Shown here piece after piece: positions 1-6,162 of a stretch of DNA of 7,590 nt. The stretch lies in the NCBI GenBank assembly GCA_021850745.1, contig JAJZKX010000078.1:1-7590 (forward strand), given 5' to 3'. Within the stretch, counting starts at the first letter, position 1. Every line of letters starts with the position of its first letter. The notes under the pieces are model-generated. The model worked only from the letters and a program-made list of their open reading frames with translations. It was not told where the DNA came from and ran no database searches. Source of the stretch: Thermoplasmata archaeon (GTDB lineage Archaea > Thermoplasmatota > Thermoplasmata > Thermoplasmatales > Thermoplasmataceae). The translations under genes were made by a program, and so were the position numbers.

Positions 1-9
1 CGTGATACG

Positions 10-1026
10 ATGAACAGTTTTTATAAATTTTTAATTTTTAGAATTTTATCTTTAATTCCCACCATTTTTGGTGTTATAGTAATCACATTCATTTTGTCAC
101 ATGTTGTTCCTGGAAACCCTGCGAGGATACTTGTGGGCCCGGAATTCAACCAGCAGGAATACTTAGTAATTGAAAGGGAACTTGGCCTGAACAAACCGTT
201 GTGGGACCAGTTCCTGATATACCTGTATTCACTTGCTCATTTCAACCTGGGATATTCATTCGTCGAAGGAAATTCTGTCAATACTCTTATTGGGGAACAC
301 TTTCCTGCCAGTTTTGAGCTTGCAATAGCCTCACTGGTTATTTCCATCCCTATTGCTCTTGTAACGGGAATATATTCATCCCTGAGGGCAAATAAAGCCG
401 GAGATCACGGTGTAAGGGTGTTCTCACTACTTGCCATTTCAATGCCGGTCTTCTGGATTGAAATGATAATGATCATTGTATTCTACGTTAACTTGGGTTG
501 GGCACCTGCGCCAGACGGTCAACTTAGCGTCTACCTTGCGCAACCTAACACATATACTGGAATGACCATACTGGACAGCTTATTGAGCTTAAATATACCA
601 GATTTCGTAAATTCCCTCTGGCATATTGTTCTGCCAGCATTGGGCCTTTCTCTGGCTGGAATTGCTACAATTTCCCGTGTGCTAAGGTCGAGCATGCTGG
701 ACGTCCTAAACAAGGACTATATGCGCACTGTGTTCGCTATCGGCCTTCCTAAGAAGATTATAGTGAACAAATATGCACTGAGGAATGCATTGCTTCCCGC
801 CATAACAGTGGGTGCCATTCAGGCCGGTGCCCTCATGGGAGGAGTCGTTCTGACTGAGTCAGTATTCTCCTGGCAGGGTATGGGACTTCTAGCTTACCAG
901 GCCATATTGCAACTGGATTACCCGACAGTTATGGGTGTAGTACTGATCTCCGCCCTGCTTTTCACTCTTGTGAATTTTGCTGCAGATTTGCTGTATGCAT
1001 ACGTGGATCCGAGGGTCCGCCTTTAG
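10..1026 (+). CDS. dppB: Dipeptide/oligopeptide ABC transporter permease, DppB/OppB type
   Basis: This is an inner-membrane permease subunit of a PepT-family importer; it should pair with the DppC-like permease directly downstream to form the channel. At 338 residues it has the normal family length. A first membrane helix spans about residues 8-30 and is followed by the family motif VVPGNPAR (32-39). Further helices lie near 101-123, 137-161, 205-225, 262-282 and 305-328. The cytoplasmic EAA loop that docks on the ATPase is seen around 234-263 (KDYMRT, GLPKK, LRNALLP). The protein ends in YVDPRVRL, the usual family C-terminus. The ATG at 10 is preceded by GTGAT (2-6), similar to the site ahead of the next gene, which supports this start. 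The substrate cannot be read from the permease; peptides are likely, but archaeal members also carry sugars. An upstream binding-protein gene would be outside the window. Confidence 0.93.
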   Translation: MNSFYKFLIFRILSLIPTIFGVIVITFILSHVVPGNPARILVGPEFNQQEYLVIERELGLNKPLWDQFLIYLYSLAHFNLGYSFVEGNSVNTLIGEHFPASFELAIASLVISIPIALVTGIYSSLRANKAGDHGVRVFSLLAISMPVFWIEMIMIIVFYVNLGWAPAPDGQLSVYLAQPNTYTGMTILDSLLSLNIPDFVNSLWHIVLPALGLSLAGIATISRVLRSSMLDVLNKDYMRTVFAIGLPKKIIVNKYALRNALLPAITVGAIQAGALMGGVVLTESVFSWQGMGLLAYQAILQLDYPTVMGVVLISALLFTLVNFAADLLYAYVDPRVRL

Positions 1027-1030
1027 GTGA
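1025..1030 (+). promoter_or_regulatory. Shine-Dalgarno site of the dppC-like gene
   Basis: AGGTGA begins in the last two bases of the preceding stop codon and lies 6 bases ahead of the ATG at 1037. It fixes that start and indicates translation from the polycistronic message. Confidence 0.75.
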
Positions 1031-1036
1031 TTTCAA

Positions 1037-1927
1037 ATGATCGAGGAAAACATTAACATTCTGGGTAACAGGAGGCAGTGGAGGGAAAGTCCAACCTATG
1101 AGACGATTCGGCTTTTCTTAAGGAACCCAACAGGGCTGGTGGCACTTGCAATTATTGCATTTTTCATTGCTCTTGCGGCTGTTGGACCAAATCTTGCCCC
1201 GTATAACCCGGATACCCAGTACTTGAACAACGCCCTGCTTCCGCCATCTGCAGCGCATCTCTTCGGCACAGACATAGTTGGAAGGGATATTTTCTCAAGG
1301 GTACTGTACGCCATCAGGCTTGACCTGGAACTTGCATTTCTGTCTGTATCGCTTAGCTATGTGATAGGCGTTGGCCTTGGAATTATGGCAGGATATCTCG
1401 GCAAGATAACGGACAACGTTGTCATGAGATCCATGGATATTCTGTTTTCATTCCCAAGCATCCTATTTGCAATAGCCCTTTCTGTGGCCATAGGCCCAAG
1501 TTTCTGGACTTTAATAATTGCAATTACAGTTGTTACCATCCCGACATTTGCAAGGGTGGCGCGGAGTACGGTTCTTTCCACCAAGAACGAGCTATACGTT
1601 ACGGCTGCAATTTCAATCGGGGCAAAGAAGGGCCATATTATGCTGAAGCACATACTGCCGGTTTCTGTTACTCCCACTATAGTTCTATACGCACTTAACC
1701 TAGGGGCAGCCGTCATAGTGGCAGCTTCGCTGAGTTTCCTGGGTGTAGGTATTAGGCCACCGACTCCTGAACTTGGTGCCATAATTACAGACGGTTTCCA
1801 GTACATTGTTTCAGGGCAGTGGTGGATAACAGTGTTTCCTGGTCTCTTCATTGTACTCCTTGTAATAGGATTCAATATGATGGGAGACGCAGTAAGAGAA
1901 GCAACAGATGTTACATTGAGGAGGTAA
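1037..1927 (+). CDS. dppC: Dipeptide/oligopeptide ABC transporter permease, DppC/OppC type
   Basis: Second permease of the same importer, 296 residues. The cytoplasmic N-terminus (1-31) leads into a helix at about 32-51. The DppC signature follows: HLFGTDIVGRDIFSRVLYAIR-like sequence at 74-94, here with GTD and GRD intact. More helices lie near 97-121, 133-152, 155-175, 213-235 and 263-282. The EAA loop is around 185-209 (ELYVTAA, IGAKKGH, LKHILP). LSFLGVGIRPPTPELG (232-247) and the terminal GDAVREATD segment are also standard for the family. The gene starts 10 bases after dppB and ends 4 bases before the ATPase gene, so the three are surely one operon. No defect is seen. As with its partner, the transported substrate is not determined by the sequence. 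Confidence 0.93.
   Translation: MIEENINILGNRRQWRESPTYETIRLFLRNPTGLVALAIIAFFIALAAVGPNLAPYNPDTQYLNNALLPPSAAHLFGTDIVGRDIFSRVLYAIRLDLELAFLSVSLSYVIGVGLGIMAGYLGKITDNVVMRSMDILFSFPSILFAIALSVAIGPSFWTLIIAITVVTIPTFARVARSTVLSTKNELYVTAAISIGAKKGHIMLKHILPVSVTPTIVLYALNLGAAVIVAASLSFLGVGIRPPTPELGAIITDGFQYIVSGQWWITVFPGLFIVLLVIGFNMMGDAVREATDVTLRR
1918..1925 (+). promoter_or_regulatory. Shine-Dalgarno site of the fused ATPase gene
   Basis: GAGGAGGT lies inside the last codons of the dppC-like gene and runs into its TAA stop, 6 bases before the ATG at 1932. It is the strongest ribosome-binding site in the window and suggests translational coupling of permease and ATPase. Confidence 0.8.
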
Positions 1928-1931
1928 AAGC

Positions 1932-4082
1932 ATGGAAATAGATCCAAATTTCGAGGATTACGTACTTTACGTGGAAGATCTGTCGGTTGAATACACAATT
2001 TCAGGAAAAAGAGTCTATGCCCTTTCAAATGTAACTTTCGGAGTCAGGGAGAATGAATCCATAGGTATTGTGGGTGAAAGCGGATGCGGGAAGTCAACTC
2101 TTGCAATGGCTATTTCCCACATCCTGCCACAAAATAGCGTTGTAACATCTGGGAGGGTCATATTCAAGGGCCAGACCATTGTGGACAAAGACCGCGGGGC
2201 TTCTTACTCCCTGAGGTACAACGGAAAGGAGAGGAAGATAGAGGAAGAACTCAAGGTTGTGAGATGGAAAGGCATATCCATAGTGTTCCAGGGCGCATTA
2301 GATTCACTGAATCCGCTTTTCACAGTTGGGCAGCAGATTTCCGACATCTTTATTTTCAAGGAGGGAAAAACAAAGGAGGAGGCAAAGGAGAGAGTCCTGG
2401 AATTATTGAATGCGGTTGGCCTCGATAACTGGGTACTGGATGCCTTTCCGCACCAGCTGAGCGGAGGAATGAAACAAAGAGTCATCATTGCAATGGCAAT
2501 TGCCCTTAAGCCATCACTCGTCATTGCAGACGAACCCACTACATCGCTGGACGTAATCACCCAATACCGTATCATAGAGGAACTTAAGAAGCTCAAGGAT
2601 TCCTACAGGCTTTCCATTCTCAGCATTTCCCACGATGTTTCCATGGTGTCGCACCTTACAGACAAGCTCATGGTAATGTATGCAGGGCGAGTGATTGAAA
2701 AGATACCAAGCAACACTTTCGACATAGCCCAGCATCCTTACACTTATATGCTCATCGAGTCCATTCCAAAACTGAGCGAAGACGTTTCTGAGGTACTTCC
2801 AATCAGGGGGGCTCCACCTATTCTCACTAAAAAGATAGAAGGGTGCCCGTTTTATGACAGATGTGATTTCCACGATGATATCTGTTTAGACGAATCATCA
2901 ATAGAAATGAGGTCAATTTCCGGCACTCACCAGGTGGCCTGCACAATACTTCCTTTCAGGACCGGCAAGCCAGCCAAGCAGGTGTCCGCAGATCCATTTT
3001 CCGAAGAACTGATAATAGTGAGGAACAAACCTCTGGTTGTGACAAAGGAAATCACAAAGGTGTTCCAGAAGAAGACCGGAATCAGGGAAATTGGAAAGAA
3101 AAAGGAGGAAGTAGTTGTAGCGGTGGACAAGGTCAATTTAATCGTCAACCAGGGCGAATCCGTTGCACTTGTAGGAGAAACGGGCAGCGGAAAAACAACA
3201 CTCAGCAGAATGCTAGGCCTGATAGAGACCCCCACTGACGGTGTTCTGGAGATTGCAGGCAGGGAGGTTGATTTTGGCAACAGGAAGCAGATCGCTGAGC
3301 TCAGGAAGATGGTGCAGACTATTTTCCAGGACCCGTTCCAGAGCATAAATCCGCGATTCTCTGTGAGAAACATCCTACTTGAGCCACTGGAAGTGAACAA
3401 ACTGTCCGAGGACCGAAACGCAACTGAGGCCAGGATCAAAAGGGCAATGGAGGAAGCTGAGCTCACTCCTATTGAGGATTATATTTCCAAATTTCCCCAC
3501 CAGCTTAGCGGAGGGCAGAGACAGAGGGTGTCAATCGCCAGGAGCCTGGTCCTCAACCCCAGGATACTGGTTGCAGACGAACCCATATCCATGCTTGATG
3601 TGTCTTTGAGGGCTGGAGTATTAAACCTGCTGAAAAACCTGAGAAAACACAATGGCGTTACGCTGTTCTACATTACACATGATATCGCATCTGCCAGGTA
3701 TATCAGTGACAGGATTTACGTGCTTTACAAAGGGGAAATAGTTGAATCAGGCGCAACTTCTGATATTATCAGGTATGGATCTCATCCTTACACCATTGCA
3801 CTTGTCATTTCAAGCATGGGAATAGAAGGAAAGCTTTCAGACACATTGGGGGAGAAGATATTCGAGCAAACGGAAGACATAAACCTGCCAAAGTGCAAAT
3901 TTGCCCCAAGATGCCCGTTTGCGCAGAAAGTCTGCTTCGAGGAGAGCCCACCGTATGTCGATGTTTCCGTGGGCCACTCAGTAAAGTGCCACTTTGGAGC
4001 ACAGATATACGGGCAGATCGGGGAAAACGGTATCCAGAAATCTCTCAACCTTTCTACCCTGAGGAATGAAGTACACCATTAA
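1932..4082 (+). CDS. Fused tandem ATPase of peptide ABC importer (DppD-DppF fusion)
   Basis: This 716-residue cytoplasmic protein powers the importer by ATP hydrolysis and combines two subunits that are separate in the classical Dpp/Opp systems. Domain 1 has Walker A GESGCGKST (48-56), Q-loop Q120, signature LSGGM (176-180), Walker B LVIADEP (196-202) and switch His234. Domain 2 has Walker A GETGSGKTT (415-423), Q-loop Q466, signature LSGGQ (525-529), Walker B ILVADEP (545-551) and switch His583. Both sites therefore look catalytically competent. Each domain is followed by the oligopeptide-transporter C-terminal region with four cysteines: C305, C311, C318, C337 and C655, C661, C668, C686. 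This pattern holds a [4Fe-4S] cluster in DppD/OppD proteins (family knowledge). Domain 1 carries a charged stretch (about 84-112) before its Q-loop. The linker between halves is roughly 338-365. The call is secure; the substrate is not. Confidence 0.94.
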   Translation: MEIDPNFEDYVLYVEDLSVEYTISGKRVYALSNVTFGVRENESIGIVGESGCGKSTLAMAISHILPQNSVVTSGRVIFKGQTIVDKDRGASYSLRYNGKERKIEEELKVVRWKGISIVFQGALDSLNPLFTVGQQISDIFIFKEGKTKEEAKERVLELLNAVGLDNWVLDAFPHQLSGGMKQRVIIAMAIALKPSLVIADEPTTSLDVITQYRIIEELKKLKDSYRLSILSISHDVSMVSHLTDKLMVMYAGRVIEKIPSNTFDIAQHPYTYMLIESIPKLSEDVSEVLPIRGAPPILTKKIEGCPFYDRCDFHDDICLDESSIEMRSISGTHQVACTILPFRTGKPAKQVSADPFSEELIIVRNKPLVVTKEITKVFQKKTGIREIGKKKEEVVVAVDKVNLIVNQGESVALVGETGSGKTTLSRMLGLIETPTDGVLEIAGREVDFGNRKQIAELRKMVQTIFQDPFQSINPRFSVRNILLEPLEVNKLSEDRNATEARIKRAMEEAELTPIEDYISKFPHQLSGGQRQRVSIARSLVLNPRILVADEPISMLDVSLRAGVLNLLKNLRKHNGVTLFYITHDIASARYISDRIYVLYKGEIVESGATSDIIRYGSHPYTIALVISSMGIEGKLSDTLGEKIFEQTEDINLPKCKFAPRCPFAQKVCFEESPPYVDVSVGHSVKCHFGAQIYGQIGENGIQKSLNLSTLRNEVHH

Positions 4083-4084
4083 TC

Positions 4085-4101
4085 CATTTTTTTTATTTAT
4101 T
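4085..4101 (+). terminator. T-rich terminator after the ABC operon
   Basis: A run of eight T followed by ATTTATT begins a few bases after the operon's last stop codon. Oligo-T tracts without a strong hairpin are normal archaeal terminators. Confidence 0.6.
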
Positions 4102-4127
4102 CAAAAGTGGCGGGCTCCCAACTATTC

Positions 4128-4191
4128 TTTTACAATAAAATGTAAAAAAAATTCTGAGGAGATTTGTTAAGCGGGGCAATGTTTTACATTT
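4128..4191. promoter_or_regulatory. Inverted-repeat cluster ahead of the AbrB-type gene (putative operator)
   Basis: TTTTACA (4128-4134) and TGTAAAA (4141-4147) form a dyad with a 6-base spacer. The right arm, extended to AAATGTAAAA (4138-4147), is repeated in exact inverted form as TTTTACATTT at 4182-4191, only 6 bases before the ATG of the regulator gene. Three half-sites this close to a DNA-binding protein's own gene suggest autoregulation. This is inferred from sequence pattern only. A+T-rich composition raises the chance of coincidence, but the 10-base exact match is notable. Confidence 0.45.
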
Positions 4192-4197
4192 GATAAC

Positions 4198-4377
4198 ATG
4201 ACCACAAAGAAATCTATAATAGATGTAACACACGTTTCAACGAGGGCAGGCAATTCCTACAGGATAACGCTTCCTAAGAAGGTGGCAGAAATTATGGGGC
4301 TGACAGTTGAAGATAATATCCTGATGTTTACAAATGATGATGGCAAGATCGTGCTGGAAAAGCTCCCAACAGTCTAA
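4198..4377 (+). CDS. Small AbrB/SpoVT-type DNA-binding protein
   Basis: This 59-residue protein consists almost wholly of one AbrB/SpoVT swapped-hairpin domain (about residues 10-56). The key features are VSTRAGNSYRITLPKKV (13-29), matching the family pattern of a basic strand followed by I-T-L-P, then MGL (33-35), acidic VEDN (37-40), a hydrophobic strand and a final GKIVLEKL strand (49-56). Such proteins dimerise and bind DNA as transition-state-type regulators, or serve as antitoxins. No toxin gene lies next to it: the next gene, at 4432, is convergent. The ATG at 4198 is chosen because the domain starts just after it and no upstream start is needed. No convincing TATA box is seen at the expected distance. 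The inverted repeats at 4128-4191 lie in its promoter region and could be its own operator. It stands alone after the ABC operon's terminator, so it is probably transcribed separately. Confidence 0.82.
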   Translation: MTTKKSIIDVTHVSTRAGNSYRITLPKKVAEIMGLTVEDNILMFTNDDGKIVLEKLPTV

Positions 4378-4396
4378 TTATAACTTTACCAGCCCT

Positions 4397-4407
4397 ATTT
4401 TATTTAA
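4397..4407 (+). terminator. T-rich tract after the AbrB-type gene
   Basis: The sequence CTATTTTATTT lies about 20 bases after the AbrB-type stop codon, in the gap between convergent genes. It is a plausible weak archaeal terminator; no strong stem-loop is seen. Confidence 0.3.
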
Positions 4408-4431
4408 GCCCTCATTGAGTCAATCTGCATT

Positions 4432-4743
4432 TTAGTCGCCCTGGTCGCTTGACATTTCCTCCATTCTGGAAATATCCAATACGTCTGCAACATCCTGCAC
4501 TGAGATTTTGAGACAAGGGTATGTTGCTGTTGCGAGTTTCATTATGTCCCCATCGAACTCCTCCAATGTTGCCTCGAAAGCGCCTCTGAGTTCAACGGAA
4601 TAACCGTCTGGAGACGAGCAATTATAGCCCACTGCTCTGTTTGTGCCACCATGTGTTATAACTATTGCTACTTTACTGCCTTTCCTGATCTTGGAGATTT
4701 TGCTGACTAACTTGTATTCGTCCATTGGTGATTGGACATTCAT
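4432..4743 (-). CDS. Small protein of unknown function, paralogue of 5115-5405
   Basis: The product has 103 residues from the ATG at 4743, or 97 from the second ATG at 4725 (MDEYKL). I do not recognise a named family. The core alternates hydrophobic and polar residues as in a small beta-barrel: KGSKVAIVI (21-29), AVGYNC (37-42), VELRGAFEATLEEFDGD (50-66), and a closing ISVQDVADVLDI (80-91). A short helix precedes it and an acidic tail follows. The layout, with an F-x-x-x-L-E-x-D-G-D turn, recalls Sm-like or SH3-like barrels, but this is a fold guess. It aligns along its whole core with the product at 5115-5405, about 400 bases away on the same strand. A TATA-like TTAAATA (4747-4753) is centred 25 bases ahead of the 4725 ATG, which favours a leaderless 97-residue form. 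It has no signal peptide or membrane segment, so it is probably cytoplasmic. Confidence 0.7.
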   Translation of the reverse strand: MNVQSPMDEYKLVSKISKIRKGSKVAIVITHGGTNRAVGYNCSSPDGYSVELRGAFEATLEEFDGDIMKLATATYPCLKISVQDVADVLDISRMEEMSSDQGD

Positions 4744-4746
4744 GGG

Positions 4747-4753
4747 TATTTAA
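4747..4753 (-). promoter_or_regulatory. TATA-like element of the small-protein gene at 4432-4743
   Basis: On the - strand TTAAATA lies only 4-10 bases before the 4743 ATG but about 25 before the 4725 ATG. If it is the TATA box, the transcript starts near the second ATG and that one is the true start. Confidence 0.4.
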
Positions 4754-4801
4754 CAATTTTTTGCTAGTTGAGCATCAGTGGGCAATATACAAAATTAGAG
4801 A

Positions 4802-4810
4802 TTTAAAAAG
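4802..4810. promoter_or_regulatory. TATA-like TTTAAAAAG, possible promoter for the 53-residue ORF
   Basis: TTTAAAAAG lies 36 bases before the ATG at 4846, which would leave a leader of roughly 14 bases. Its core is nearly self-complementary, so it could also serve the - strand gene that begins near 4743. The element and the bases after it recur at 5693. Confidence 0.35.
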
Positions 4811-4845
4811 AATAACAAATTTCCAACTATTTTAACCTGAAAATA

Positions 4846-5007
4846 ATGGCAATCAAAACTAAGAGTTTTGTCTATGTTTTAACTGGTAAGATCCTTAACT
4901 ACCGAAGAAAAGGTTCGCTTTATGAGCATGCTAATTATACTTCTCATAACAAGCTTACCAGAATAAAATTTGAAAAGAGGTTTGTAGAGACTTTTGTACC
5001 AGACTAA
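4846..5007 (+). CDS. Possible 53-residue protein or transposase remnant
   Basis: An ATG at 4846 opens 53 codons ending at TAA 5007. The product is basic and rich in Tyr, Lys and Arg (MAIKTKSFVYVLTGKILNYR at its start), with no membrane segment. Its first half vaguely resembles the N-terminus of IS4/IS1634-type transposases, where a Y-V-Y strand is followed by a Lys/Arg-rich turn and another Tyr; the match is from memory and weak. No DDE catalytic region or terminal inverted repeats follow, so if it is transposon-derived it is only a scrap. A TATA-like element lies at 4802-4810. The stretch is visibly more A+T-rich than the ABC operon and contains nested inverted repeats (4883-4961), so it may instead be non-coding. 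It lies between the two paralogous - strand genes. Confidence 0.3.
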   Translation: MAIKTKSFVYVLTGKILNYRRKGSLYEHANYTSHNKLTRIKFEKRFVETFVPD

Positions 5008-5114
5008 ATGAAGTTGTTGAAACTTGCCTTATAGACAATAGTTTTGTATTTACAGACGTACAAAGGTAGAGTTAATTCATTTCCTTAACTCATGAAAAAA
5101 CTCGTTAAAGTAGA
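5008..5114. other. Intergenic stretch with no recognisable gene
   Basis: A+T-rich sequence between the 53-residue ORF and the end of the gene at 5115. On the - strand a run of six T (5095-5100) lies 14 bases after that gene's stop and is flanked by short TTAAC/GTTAA arms; it is a plausible terminator for it. Nothing else is evident. Confidence 0.35.
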
Positions 5115-5405
5115 TCATGCAGAGTTTTCAGAAGCAGAAGGGAATTGTATTACACTCTTGACGTCTGCAACAGAAAATTTCAGATTGTAGTACCGATCTG
5201 TTCTCATTCTGATTGTTTCGCCATCGTAATCTTCCAAGTACCCCTCAAATGGCTCGCTAAGTTCCACAAATGATTCACCGCAGAAGGTGCAGTTTGTACC
5301 TATGGCTGTTATTTCATCGCCATAGTTGATGCTAAGTGGTGTTACACAAAGCCTAGCACCCTTCTGCATGCCTTCTATTATCCTGGCGACGGGTGATTTC
5401 TGCAA
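5115..5405 (-). CDS. Small protein of unknown function, paralogue of 4432-4743
   Basis: The product has 96 residues if the TTG at 5405 is used, or 84 from the internal ATG at 5369. It matches the protein at 4432-4743 across the core: KGARL (15-19), IGTNC (35-39), FVELSEPFEGYLEDYDGE (46-63) and KFSVADVKSVI (76-86) pair with KGSKV, VGYNC, VELRGAFEATLEEFDGD and KISVQDVADVL. The shared frame proves that both are coding. The start is uncertain: the open frame continues upstream to a stop at 5460-5462 with no ATG, and that extension (ending SSKELRNELQKSP) could be coding from a non-ATG codon. It has two cysteines close together (C39, C42) that the paralogue lacks in full. The function is unknown; a small beta-barrel is my guess. 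It diverges from the dyad/TATA region at 5509-5552. Confidence 0.66.
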   Translation of the reverse strand: MQKSPVARIIEGMQKGARLCVTPLSINYGDEITAIGTNCTFCGESFVELSEPFEGYLEDYDGETIRMRTDRYYNLKFSVADVKSVIQFPSASENSA

Positions 5406-5508
5406 TTCGTTTCTAAGTTCTTTGCTCGAAATTGGCCAATATGTGTAACTGCTGATAATTTACACCTTCCTTTAGAATGGAAAGCTATAATCAATAAAAC
5501 TTGCAAGT

Positions 5509-5529
5509 TTACATTGTATGACAATGTAA
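5509..5529. promoter_or_regulatory. Perfect 9-bp dyad, probable operator
   Basis: TTACATTGT and ACAATGTAA are exact reverse complements separated by ATG. The dyad ends 15 bases before a consensus TATA box on the + strand (5545-5552), a position typical for an archaeal activator or TFB-assisting regulator. It also lies about 100 bases upstream of the divergent - strand gene at 5405. The TTACATT half-site is shared with the repeats ahead of the AbrB-type gene. Confidence 0.6.
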
Positions 5530-5544
5530 TTTCTTGCTTCGATG

Positions 5545-5552
5545 TATATAAA
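5545..5552 (+). promoter_or_regulatory. Consensus archaeal TATA box
   Basis: TATATAAA is the best TATA box in the window. Transcription would start near 5573, but the short frame opened at ATG 5563 or 5599 stops at 5608-5610. The natural target is therefore the damaged regulator gene that begins near 5627-5641, or a short untranslated RNA. Confidence 0.55.
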
Positions 5553-5640
5553 GACCCATATTATGAATTTCCCATTGTTGGGCAATACGGGTACATCTAT
5601 GTATCAATGATATTTTAAAGTTTAAAATGGAGATAGAAGA

Positions 5641-6162
5641 CCATCTACAAGCATCCGCTCCGCAAGAATGCCCAACGCTCTAATTTCAGTGCTTTAAAAA
5701 GAATCACAATTCCAGCACACAAGTGTCAATACCCTGGTCAATAACATTATTTACGGATACATTGAATGGGAAAGATATGCCGAAAAATTTGGGTTCACCG
5801 GTTTATCACGGGAAACATTCCAGGTCATAATATCGCATTTTGATGAAGCTGAACTGACTGCGCTCGCCAGGGCTGTTTCGTCCGCCATATTGAAGGAATT
5901 AGCCTTTTATTCAGGGGAAATAAGTGGCTCTAAGGTATTTCTTGACTTTGTCCAGAATTTTCCATGTACACACGCTTTGGTGAATTTGAAATGCGTCAGG
6001 ATGGTACATTCCACAGGTCTGGTTTTTTTGCACAGGATGGGACATAAGGTTTCACACTATATCAGTGAACTCTACGGTGATTTGCTGAGCTCGGTAGCGG
6101 GGTTGAAACCTGAAGTGGAAGTTCTTGAAAACGAGTTTATTATGAAATTCACGTTTTCTTGA
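5641..6162 (+). pseudogene. Ribbon-helix-helix-like regulator, 5' end disrupted
   Basis: One frame reads as protein from about 5641 to TGA 6162 but is broken by TAA at 5695-5697. Before the stop it gives PSTSIRSARMPNALISVL and after it KESQFQHTSVNTLVNNII. Together these have the strand-helix-helix pattern of an RHH/CopG-like DNA-binding domain, with S-x-N-T-L-V-N in the second helix. A WERYAEKFGF segment and a longer C-terminal domain follow, ending MGHKVSHYISELYGDLLSS and FIMKFTF. From memory this matches uncharacterised archaeal proteins of the same layout. No ATG, GTG or TTG lies between the TAA and TTG 5890. The ATG at 5627 is in a different frame, so an ancestral start there would also need a lost base. 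A strong terminator overlaps the stop, so the 3' end is intact. A 90-residue product from TTG 5890 would lack the DNA-binding part. A sequencing error is possible. Confidence 0.55.

Noticed and set aside
1357..2028. Long open frame on the - strand opposite the DppC-like gene
   Set aside because: It is an antisense shadow of an unmistakable permease gene, with an odd composition, no family resemblance and no start signals.
2927..3466. 179-codon open frame on the - strand inside the fused ATPase gene
   Set aside because: The + strand encodes a complete ATPase domain with all motifs here; the antisense product is Ser/Thr-rich low-complexity sequence.
4198..4743. AbrB-type protein and the small protein at 4432-4743 as a toxin-antitoxin pair
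   Set aside because: The genes are convergent, not in one operon, and the second protein resembles no toxin; its paralogue at 5115 has no antitoxin beside it.
5627..5683. 18-codon ORF starting at ATG 5627
   Set aside because: It is too short and ends before the RHH-like frame begins to be readable. No single frameshift from it avoids both its own TAA and the TAA at 5695, so I do not propose programmed frameshifting.
5693..5701. TTTAAAAAG as a slippery frameshift site
   Set aside because: The slippage that this sequence would favour leads into frames that stop soon after, not into the RHH-like frame.
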